NCBI GenBank assembly: GCA_024734555.1
Contig: JANPWX010000336.1
Span: forward strand, 1,019,749 to 1,083,748
DNA length: 64,000 nt
Reading direction: 5' to 3'
Source of the DNA: Trochalopteron elliotii
Taxonomy: Eukaryota; Chordata; Aves; Passeriformes; Leiothrichidae
Shown here: positions 26,041 through 35,428 of the stretch, piece after piece
How positions within the stretch are numbered: position 1 is the stretch's first letter
How the letters are laid out: each line of letters begins with the position of its first letter
Program-made: the position numbers and the translations under genes
Notes under the pieces: generated by a model
The model's database searches: none
Told to the model about the DNA's origin: nothing
The model's input: only the letters and a program-made list of their open reading frames with translations

Positions 26041-26280
26041 ATTCCCCAGGTGAGTGGGCCGGCTGTGGTCAGGAAAAGAGCACAGAGGAGGGAGGAGAGC
26101 AGCTCCGGAGGATGCCGTGACAAACAGGCGCAGCCCGGAGCTCCGCGGGGCCGGGCCCGGGTCCCGCTGCTCAGCGCGGCCCCAGTGAGCAGCAGGAGCC
26201 GAGCCGCCCCTGGAGCCTCCCGGAACCCGGCCCAGGGTTTGGGACCCAGCGGGCACCGCCACGATCGCCCACAGAATGCC
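26041..26280. promoter_or_regulatory. CpG-rich patch near the 3' end of IKZF2
   Basis: By direct count this interval has 20 CpG in 240 bases and is strongly GC-rich, while its flanks are AT-rich and almost free of CpG. An NRF1-like site, TGTGCATGCGCA (one mismatch to the palindromic consensus), lies downstream at 26418-26429. Chance open frames of 96-110 codons cross it on both strands and match nothing I recognise. It could be an antisense or non-coding promoter, or a GC-rich block within the 3' UTR. Confidence 0.4.
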
Positions 26281-26739
26281 TTGTTCTTCTTCACCTCAGA
26301 CACCAGGGGCTGGGCAATGATTTTGGCAATCAATCAGAAAGGGATACAGTCTCCTCGCCTTTGTTATTAAGAAAAAGAAATCTCTTAAATACAAATTTAA
26401 AAGAAAAAAGTGGCTACTGTGCATGCGCAGTAACTGCCTTTCCAAGAAATCTCAATGGGATTTTATTATTTTTTTTTTATTACGTACCTAAATACATATT
26501 TACAGAACAGTGGCTTCAGTCTACTGGGGGAGGGCGGGGAGGGAAGGCATTAAAAATACACTATATATAAATATGTATGATATGTAAAACAAGTCCCATC
26601 TAAACTTATATAAGACAAGGACAACTCTAAAGAAGCTTTTCTGGTCTCTCAGGTAGATAAAGGACACGAGTCCTGTAATTCTTATGCAGGCAAATCTCTC
26701 CCTAGAGTAAATGGCAGTTTTGCCCTAGCTAAGAGATTA

Positions 26740-26805
26740 GGCCTAATCCAAAATCCATCCTCAAAGTCAACAGGAGTCTCCACTGAGTGGGTTTTGGATC
26801 AGACC
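26740..26805. repeat. Imperfect inverted repeat resembling an ancient amniote repeat
   Basis: The left arm, GGCCTAATCCAAAATCC, pairs with the right arm, GGGTTTTGGATCAGACC, at 14 of 17 positions, with a loop of about 32 bases. Similar palindromes around a TTGGATCAGGCC core recur in reptile and bird genomes, from memory. It is therefore probably an old mobile-element relic that now forms a hairpin in the presumed 3' UTR. Confidence 0.5.
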
Positions 26806-27339
26806 GAAAGATCTTTTTATTTTTTTGTCATTTTTAATGAACATCAATATTAAGTGCTTTGCTTTAAAAAGCTGCAATTAGAAAAGAAGAGGAAGGAAGA
26901 GTCAAGAACAGGGTTGTCCTTAATTCTGGATGTGGATGTGTTTCAATGCCAACAATAAGGAGGAGGTAAATGATGGGCTTTAGCCTTAATTTACAGTTTC
27001 TCATCTTTAGTCACAATCAGTCTACTTGAACCATATCTTTAAATGCATTTAGGGCAGAGTATTTCGTTTCACTGATTTATGTGGACTGAGGAAGGAACAC
27101 AGAAACCACTGTAGATTAATAAGATGTCAGGGTAAGTATTGCACTTGAACAGAAGAATAACCCAAATGTTGGTGATTTTTGTTTTTAGAATTAATATAGG
27201 CAAATCATCCATGTCTGCAATGATGACGTTTAGAAAGCAGGATCCAAGAATGAAGCATAAGAAGCAAATTCGGGGTTGGTAACCCCCACCCTGGAATACA
27301 ACAGTAGTAAAACTTTTTTTAAAGCATTTTCTTCCAACA

Positions 27340-27375
27340 GGAAAAAAAAAATTATATGACTTTTTTTTTTCTTTT
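27340..27375. repeat. A-rich/T-rich low-complexity stretch
   Basis: A run of A is followed by a run of T within the presumed IKZF2 3' UTR. It can form a local A-U hairpin. A similar T-rich stretch lies at about 27610-27640. Confidence 0.7.
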
Positions 27376-28847
27376 TACTTTACAATTTTAAATCTTTCTA
27401 AACATTTGCATTAAAAGTTTCCAGTTTCTCATAAAAAGATATACATTTTAGGAAAAAAACCCAAAACAAAACAAAAGAAAATAAAACCAACTAAAAAGGC
27501 AAATATACAGTCTTATAATTACATCACTGTAGAGTCATCTCAAAGGTACCCTAGATCTTTAAAGTGTTACAAAGAGTACGTACCTTATTTTTTTTCTCAA
27601 ATCAGCTATCTTTTTTTTTCTTTTTTTCTGTTTTTAATAAAAAACTACACTTGAGTACAAAAATATGTAAACAGACTGTACAGCCAATGAACAAAAAAAC
27701 CCCCAAAACCAACCCCCCCAACCCCTAGACAGCCCAAAGCTACAGGAGATAAGAGCAGGCCCAGACTTAAAGCTCCAAGAAGGAAAAGGGGGAAAGAGGA
27801 AAGCACAGAAAGCCAGAGGAGACTGCTACATGGTGAGGAAGTGAACGTGTTCAAGCTCTGAGGACACTTGACAATTCGTCAAATAATTGATCACAGTTTC
27901 AGAATCTGAATGACTACAAAAAACAACCAGCAAAAGTCCTTCCCTCGTTACAGTGTGTTCAGGAGAGAACATCCATTTCCAGTAAGCAAAGTCAAATCCC
28001 AGTGAGTGCATAGTAGGGATTCAGTGACCTCCAGCCCTGCAAGAAGCTTTTCTCACTCGATGTCACTTGAGGTAAAACTAAATGGCCCAATTGACTGCGA
28101 ACTGGCCCCGTTGTGCCGTAAGGAGCCGCGCTCCCCCTATGCCTTGCAGGAGGCACCTCTGTCCAGCCTGGTGACACAGACCACAGGCTGCCGGGGCCAG
28201 GGATTAAGGCTGCTACGCAGAAAAAGGGAACGGGAGCCTGCCCAGAGCTGCTGTGCTGCACCCTGATCTCACAGGGGATGGCAGTGATCAAACACACGGC
28301 CAGCTGCAGAGCTCCTGTGCACTGCCAGATCCAGCCAAAGGGGTGGCACCGGGCTGATGGTGCTCAAATGTTTTCCTGGGCTGCAGTGCAGTCGCCTAAA
28401 CCAACACCCGCTGTGGGAAGGAAGGTGCTGGCCCCAGTTTTAGGCCAGGCTGCTCTTTCTCCCAACAGGGTGCATATGGTACCAGCCCCTCTCACCACAT
28501 GATCTGATTTACTTCACTGTCATTCACCCTCTTGAAATACTTCACATACTGCTAGTCAAAGTATCACAGTTTTTTTTGTTCTTAGGTTTTTTTGCAACTG
28601 TAAAAAATATTAGTTTTACTACAACTATGCAGGTTTCTGTTGAAATGGTCGTTTCTGTCCACAGATTAATTAGGCCCCAAGATGAAAAGGAGAAGTTTGT
28701 ACAGAAGGAGATAGCAAGGGAAGTTTTCTTCAAATATGAGGACACAAGTGAGCACACTGATAACCACCTTTCCAAAGGCTGGAAGCGAACAGGAACCAGG
28801 AATCTGCATGATCAGCTGGGAAGGTAGATGAATTAAACAGAGACTGG

Positions 28848-28853
28848 TTTTAT
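28848..28853 (-). terminator. Possible proximal poly(A) signal
   Basis: An AATAAA hexamer on the minus strand (context ACAATAAAACC) lies about 5.9 kb after the Helios stop. If used, it would exclude the less UTR-like sequence below 28.8 kb. There is no other support. Confidence 0.2.
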
Positions 28854-30079
28854 TGTTCTCTTGGCCTGTTAAGCATGCAGCATGGCAAAGCCTGAGCCCA
28901 CCCCTCCTCCTGCCTGTCCTCTGTGCATTTCAGAGCCAAGCAGGAGGACACAACCCACCCTTTCAGGTGGGGTTGTAGGAGGTCAGATTAGAAACCAAAT
29001 TGGGATCCAGTGATGTTCTCCTTTGCTTGTATCTCAGAACACATCAATGGGATAAAAGGGAATTTATTCACTATGAAGCAACTTCTAGCTTTTTTCCACC
29101 TAATTGCTCCCCTCACCACCCCTCTTTGGCTGCTGTGGCCTGGGGCCAGCAGAGCATTAGCAAGGGGGTGGCTCTGGGCTGTTGCTGGCTCAGGGTCTGC
29201 CCAAAGCCTGCTGGCACAGCCACCTTGCCCATGGTGGCCCGCCCGCCTTGGCTGTGCTGGCACACTCAGCTCTGCAGCCCTGCAGGGGGAACAGCTGCAC
29301 CTGAAACCAGGTCACCAAACTGCTGGGAAAGTCCCAGAGCCAGCCCTGTGCTTGTCACCGCAGTGCTCCAGCTCACGAACCCCCTGAACACCTCCTGCTG
29401 ATGAGCTGCTCTTGTCTCTATACCAATTCCTGGGCTGACAGCAGAGTGACAGGCTAACTTGCAAAAACTTCCAAAGGACTGGCCACATTTGTTTCTCCAG
29501 GCTGAAGCAAGAAGCAAGTGCTTTAAAGTCTGCTCCCAGTCCTAAGTGGGAACTTTTAAGCAGAGCAAAGTCCACTTCCAAGGGTGCTTTACTTAAAGCA
29601 CTGAGAGGGAGAAAACAGGAGATGCTTCCCTGGCTCTCTGTAGGGCACGGTGCAGACACCAGCTCGGGCTGGAGAGCTGCAATGCACTTGGCTGGGGGAA
29701 TTTTCGGCCCTTCCCACTCCTAAAAGCCTCCAGGAAATCTCACAGCAAAGTACCAAACAGGGTCCTCTCTCTGGGTCAAGCTGCCAAGGAGGGTGCAGAG
29801 CAGGAGAAGGGGTGTTTCCTTTGGGTTGGTTTGTGTCGTGCATTCTGAAAGGGTCTGGTAGGATATCACAAACGACATCAGGATCTCCCAAAATGCATTT
29901 GGAAAAGGCACATATACAATTAAGCATATATCTAACTACACAATACCATACATATATATATAAATATGCTTTCTCAAGCTCTCCAGCTGCCCCAGACCAC
30001 AGGCCATCTATTTTTTGTTTTTAAATGCTATTAAGCCAAGCTAAGATGTGAATTACTAGCAGAAAAGCCAATTTCATCA

Positions 30080-30109
30080 CCCTTTTCCTAAAATCCCTTT
30101 TCCTAAAAC
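30080..30109. repeat. Tandem duplication, 15-base unit x 2
   Basis: CCCTTTTCCTAAAAT is followed directly by CCCTTTTCCTAAAAC, within the presumed IKZF2 3' UTR. Confidence 0.9.
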
Positions 30110-33100
30110 GACTTTAAGTGACTCTGGCAGCCTCCCTCCTCCCTCCTCATTACATTACAAAGCACAGCAAGAGTTAAGGAAAGGAATTTATCCAGCAAAG
30201 GAACTGCATTACTGTAGCTCCTGCCCTTGGCTGAAATAAGCACTTTTGCTGCAATTATCTCCAAAATTTCTTTCTGGAGGAAGGAGTGTCTGTTGTCTGG
30301 TTTCTTTCAAATCAGAACAAGCTAGCCCAGGACCTGGGCAACAGTAATAATGCCCCATGAAAGCCCAGTTTTGAAGGGCTGGGTTTCATTACTGACCTCT
30401 TGGCTTACAGCACAAATTTAGGGAAGCCCTTGTGTAAACAGAAAGAAATTTTGAAACTCTGACAATTGAGAATTTCTTCACCTTGCAGTAAACATACTTG
30501 AGGGTCCACATGGCTACTTTGGGAGCTGAGTTCTCACATTGTAGAAACCAGTACCACTAAAAACCAGGCAAATTAACCCATTAAAAATTGTCCTCTCTAC
30601 TACACACCACTACAGGTTAATGCCTAGACACCTTTCATATCACATCATAGATGAAAGCACTTTTTGAGGAGAATAGAATTATTTTAATCCCATAAATTAC
30701 TGAGTAAAGAGCAGGCTTTACTGAAAAATGCAATACATTTTGATGTGCACTCCTAACTGATTACAAAGAGAGGTGACTGTAAAATTTGTCAGTCATAACT
30801 GCAGATATACAAGTAATGCCCTCTGCTCCAAGGATATGGATCACACCAAGAGCAGAATAAGCAGTCACACTTCTCTTTAAATTAATGGGCTTGCAATCCT
30901 CTAAACTGAGTCAGAATATTGCCATTTTTGATGTAAAAGAAGCAAAAGGGTTTACTGGCAGAGAAGTGCACAGAATTTTTTTTTTTTTTTTAATGAAAAT
31001 GGGGAATGCTCACAGGAAGCCAATTCTAAATTTGCAAATGCATGTTTCTAACTGGAAACCTGATTCCAAGAATTTCAAAAGAGGCCAATAAAAATCAGCC
31101 AGGTCAATTTCCAGCACCAAATACTCAGAACAAATGGATTTGGAGACCAAGGATTAGCCACTGAAATTCCTAGTACACTGTGAATGACTAATGAACTTGA
31201 CGAAACTCAAGAGCTTTTCTTAGAAATCCAATTCTTGCAGAGAGCAAGCAAGGAAAAAACACTCAAAGAAATCTCTGCTGCCCCATTTTGCTCACTTTTG
31301 TGAAGGGACAAACTGCACTACATAAAGCTCTCTAATAATTTTCAGTAGGAATTGAATTCTAAAGTACATGTTAATTCAAAATTTTGTTCAAAGTTTGAAC
31401 TAGAATTTAATCTTTCTTCTCTTCTGAACTTTAGGATAAAAGCCTTCAGTGAATGTTTAGAAAAGGACATTGATAATAAAAAATTAATGAGACCCCTCAA
31501 GTTTCTTCCTCTCAAAAAATGTAGTTTCTCTAAGATAACTCCCCAGTGCCTCCCCAGTTCCCTGTGTCCTTGATACCAGGACATACAGACCTCACCTGCT
31601 ACCATTAGATCAAGAAGCTGGACTTAACTGAAGCCAGGTCTAAAATCAGTGGATGTGATCCTTTAAACATCTACAGAATCCACCCTACCCGAGGTATCAG
31701 TGAGTCATCAGTGAACCAAAGTGCACACTAACCAACTGCAGATGTAATTGCAGCCAACTGATTTGTGGATACACAAGAGATTCTCTACCTTTCCCGTACT
31801 CTGGTGCTTTCCCAAACAAAGGCAGAAATTTTAAACACTTTTTCCCTAGTGCTACCTATTCCAAGAAACCACAGCCCAGTGTTCTTTCACTGACCACAGA
31901 GGGGAGAACAGAGTGCTTCCCCCAGAGACTGAAAGGATTTGCCAGCAACCTCTTTCTCTGGCTTGGGCATGTGTTTTTCTGGATGTCCAGGCAAGCCCAG
32001 CAACCGTCAAGGCCCAAGTACCTTTCCCTTTCCACCTTGTTCTCAAAGGACCTTTCCTGCCTCAGCAAATCACAACCACTTTTTTCTTTGCTGAATTTCC
32101 AGGCACATCCTGACACAAAGCATGGCCTTCTGCCTCCTAAGCACACCTCCCTAACTGCAGAGACTCAGCCACACAGAATAAAAGTGATGCCCTCCAGCAC
32201 CTCCCTGCTTTTCTCCTGCACAAACTCCTTTGACTGTACCAGGCACAAAACAATGAGAATGGTCTGGAGGATGGCACTGCTTCATTTGCCCCAGTTTCCT
32301 CTACATTAGGGTGAAGAAAGAAGGAGGGGGAGGAACCCAATGACATCAAGAACAATGTTGGGAATAGATCTTTAAATCTGTCTCTCCAAAGCCTTGCATA
32401 TTCCCAGCCTTGATAGGTCTCACATTACACAAGATGACATTTCTCTCCATATTGTATTATAATTAATAGGCTACTGCAAGACTTTACCAGCTCCTACTTA
32501 ATAGCATTGCAGTGCTGGGAAGCAGTCATCAGGTAATCTGGCCATGATCTACTGTATTCTTTCTAAACACAGGTTCTAGCTGCCAAGAATGTCACCATAA
32601 AAAGATTTCAATCAATACCACTCAGCTCCTACTTTCAAATGCTCCAGGTCTAGGAAGAGAAGAAGAAGAAAAAAAAAAAAACACCCAGTACCCTCAAAAC
32701 GAACAGCAAACTGGCATATGCATCAAGTGCACAGATTGGAGGGAGCAGATGGGAATTCATTATGGCCTGATCTTGCTCTCTCTTTTATACTTTAGTAACT
32801 TTATCCTTTGGAAAAGGTCTCCCCGAGCGCATGGAGACCATGCGTGCGGAGGGGGTTAAACCCATCCAGATCTTTCCATTCTCAAGCTGTGCTCTTGTTG
32901 CCAAACAACAACATTTCAATTGTGATTGGTACAAACAGTTGGGTTTCAATGGCAATCTGTCCCCTAGGTTTAAGCCCAGTTTTTACTGATGCAACTTGCT
33001 GGCTTTGTTATTTACTGAGAGAGAAAGAAAAGAAACAAAATAGATCAGTGGACTTGTTTTCTTGTCGAGTCTGTAGGTCAAAGACTCTCTCTGGAGTGTG

Positions 33101-33582
33101 TTTCTCCATTTGCTTTCCCTACAGGGAAATTAATAAATTAGGAATAAAAATGAAATCTTTAAGTCCAAATCAATACACAGCACCTCCACTTATTACTTTT
33201 TGAAGAAGCAGGGAAGATTGTATGTGACCTGTTGGTTGTATGTGACCTGGACTTCTGTGCTCACCAGGAGCCAAGGCCATCCAGCAACACCTGCTAATAC
33301 TTTCACCCATAAATTAAGCAGAATTGATGATGTACAAACAAAAGGAAATCAGTGGCTCAGCAAATTAGCAAGTAAGAAGTCAACAAGAGAAAAAACAGTC
33401 AAGGTTCAGATCCTGATGTAGCTGAAGTAGTTGGGGCAGCTCCATTCAATCCTATGGAGCCAAGAGGATTAATGCTGGCCAAGGATCTGGCTCCTAACGA
33501 GTTCCCAGCTGCAAGTCTTAGTTTAGGCTGTTGCCAAGAGGTTAACACTGTGATAGTAGAATGAGAAAGTATTTACATAATT

Positions 33583-33597
33583 ATCTATCTATCTATA
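33583..33597. repeat. (ATCT)n short microsatellite
   Basis: About four ATCT units lie in the presumed IKZF2 3' UTR. Confidence 0.8.
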
Positions 33598-33999
33598 CCT
33601 ATATTTAAAGAACACTTTGCTGCTAGTACTTTTGTCATTTTAAAAATCCATAATTTTAACCCAAAGGTATTTCAAAAGAGCAGCAGAACCTCTTGAGTAA
33701 ACTACAGACTCTCACCCACTCCTAGGACACTTACTGTCCTAGAAGCAAGTTTAAATGTTATTTCTAAATGCTCTTTCTTAAAACTTAGGGTGCAACTAAA
33801 GAAGTAAGGCTCCCAAGGGTCTCTAAGAAGCCAGTGAGACAACACATAGGCATGGAGTAACAGAATATCAACAATTCTAAAAAAAGGTGCTTCATAAGTT
33901 AAGGAAAATAAAAACACAAAGCCTCAAACTTACCACAGAAGGCCCTCAGACTTATGAAACTAAACTGCTGTAATGTGGTACAGTGTTAAGACATACATT

Positions 34000-34033
34000 T
34001 CTTTTTTTTCTTTTTTTTTCTTTTTTTTTTTAA
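34000..34033. repeat. T-rich tract
   Basis: T runs separated by single C bases lie beside the AATAAA at 34034-34039. The tract is A/G-rich on the transcript strand. Confidence 0.8.
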
Positions 34034-34039
34034 TTTATT
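34034..34039 (-). terminator. Possible short-UTR poly(A) signal overlapping a Pumilio element
   Basis: The minus strand reads TGTAAATAAATT, in which AATAAA overlaps a TGTAAATA Pumilio-type element. It lies about 670 bases after the stop codon and is followed by A-rich sequence. It could give a short-UTR transcript. The adjacent A-rich tract can also mimic a 3' end in oligo-dT libraries. Confidence 0.25.
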
Positions 34040-34523
34040 TACATTCTAGAGGGGCAATACACACTGAACCCAGGAAAACAGCTCACCCTTGAAAGTAATT
34101 TTGTAAGGAATATTGACTTTGATTCATGCTCCTAACTCCCTACCAGTTTCGCTTTAAAAAAAATTGTTCATTCTGCAGAACAAGGTTCCCCTCCACCCCT
34201 TTCCTCCAGCCACCAAAAGCTCGCATCATATCTTCACATTAGAAAAAGGCCCTCCTCTGAAATGTTTCTACCTATTCCTCTGAAATTGCAAATGAGTGGC
34301 ATCTTGTTGGGGCTTGAAAGCACCTGGCATGGTTGAGCGATATCCCAAAAGAGGACACGGTGTACAAGTGACTGAGACGGACACAGACTGCCTTCCAATT
34401 CCCACAGAAAGCGAGGCGGGTCACTCCCCAAAACCCGATGGCCACAACGAGCCCCTCTTTTATCCACTCCCTTCCTTCTTTCCGTTCTTAAGCTGGGCAG
34501 AGCAAATGAGGTTGGGTCCACAC

Positions 34524-34601
34524 AAAAAAAAAAAAAAAAAAAAAAAAAGGTTAATAATAATAATTAAACAACAGCAACAACAACAACAGCAACAACAACA
34601 A
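34524..34601. repeat. Homopolymer plus triplet repeat just after the Helios stop
   Basis: The plus strand has 25 consecutive A (34524-34548), then TAA units (to about 34565), then CAA/CAG units (34568-34601). On the IKZF2 transcript this is a GUU/GCU repeat followed by U25, starting about 100 bases after the stop codon. Such a tract is length-variable and could bind U-rich or GU-rich RNA-binding proteins (inference). Confidence 0.9.
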
Positions 34602-34703
34602 AATAGGTGTCTCAATGTCTGAGGAAAAAGTGGGATTGTAAGTGCAGTATTTCTTCATGTGCAGTTCTTCTACTTCATAGGAGTCCCCTTTGGATGAGAA
34701 GGC

Positions 34704-35428
34704 CTAGCGGAATGTGTGCTCCCCCCGGACTATGTGCGACGAGAACTCGTAGCGGTCCTGGCTGCGGTAGCCACAGATGTTGCACTCCAGCGGGTCCCGG
34801 TAGCCGTGGCAGCCCATGTGGATGGTGTACATGACATGGTCCAGGAAGAGGACGCGACAGTGCTCACACTTGAAAGCCCTAATCTGCTCCCCTTCTCCGT
34901 TGATCACCTTGTACATATCCTTTAAAGAGCCCTTAGAAGCTTTTGTGACATCCAAAGGCTTGGCCTCTTCCTTCACGTAAGCCGGGTTTGGCTTTATCTT
35001 GGGGGTTAAGGCAGCGTTTCCTGGGTAGGACTGGCGGTCATCGTGGCTGCTGTCTGAGTCAGTAGAATCCAGGCAGCTATTGCTGGGGGAGCCCTCTCTA
35101 TCCTGGATTCGACTCTTTGGTCTGATGAGGGAGATGGGGCCATCCATGTTGTTCTCGTGGCTGTCGGCCGTTTCCCTGCTGATGGGCCTCTCTATCCTGC
35201 TGGGATGATAGACCTGAGCGTAAGCTGAGCTGATGACCGGGGCCACCTCCGCAATTGTGCTCGGTGTGTGCTGCATCAGGGGGTGAAGTGCCTCAGCTCC
35301 AAGGTAGGTGATTGCATTGGTGATGGCTTGGTCCATCATGTGAGACTGCATCAGCTCAGCCTCCTTGTCATAGCTTAGGTTCATATCAAAGGGGATATCC
35401 GGATAGCCAAATCTCATGAACTTTTCAC
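34704..35428 (-). CDS. IKZF2: IKZF2 (Helios) terminal coding exon: C-terminal region with dimerisation zinc fingers 5 and 6, and stop codon
   Basis: This is the last coding exon of Helios, a nuclear zinc-finger transcription factor of the Ikaros family. The exon opens after a TTAG acceptor (AG at 35429-35430) with two bases that complete a split glycine. It then encodes 240 residues and a TAG stop at 34704-34706. Exon residues 187-207 (34806-34868) form a C-X2-C-X12-H-X3-H finger. Residues 215-237 (34716-34784) form a C-X2-C-X12-H-X5-H finger. In this family these two fingers mediate homo- and hetero-dimerisation, not DNA contact. A Ser/Asp-rich stretch (residues 112-130) suits CK2-type phosphorylation, and VKEE at 151-154 fits a sumoylation consensus; both are inferences. 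Phrases such as [13 protein letters not shown] and ALHPLMQH mark this as Helios, not Ikaros or Aiolos. The chain ends HTFR, where I recall HTFH in mammals. No frameshift or internal stop is present. Confidence 0.97.

Larger units (their letters stand above)
25350..34703 (-). other. IKZF2: Probable IKZF2 3' untranslated region (about 9.3 kb)
   Basis: Downstream of the Helios stop codon no gene is seen. The sequence is mostly AT-rich, with A-rich and U-rich tracts on the transcript strand. Mammalian IKZF2 transcripts are known for a 3' UTR of many kilobases, so a long UTR is expected here. The best terminal signal is a contiguous AATAAA pair at 25368-25379, giving a UTR of about 9.3 kb. Three matches to the Pumilio element TGTANATA (26497-26504, 33570-33577, 34036-34043) lie on the transcript strand. 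Parts of the interval (28.0-28.5 and 29.1-29.4 kb, and the CpG patch at 26.05-26.28 kb) look less like UTR. The true end could therefore lie nearer the stop codon. The extent is an inference; only the stop codon is certain. Confidence 0.5.
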
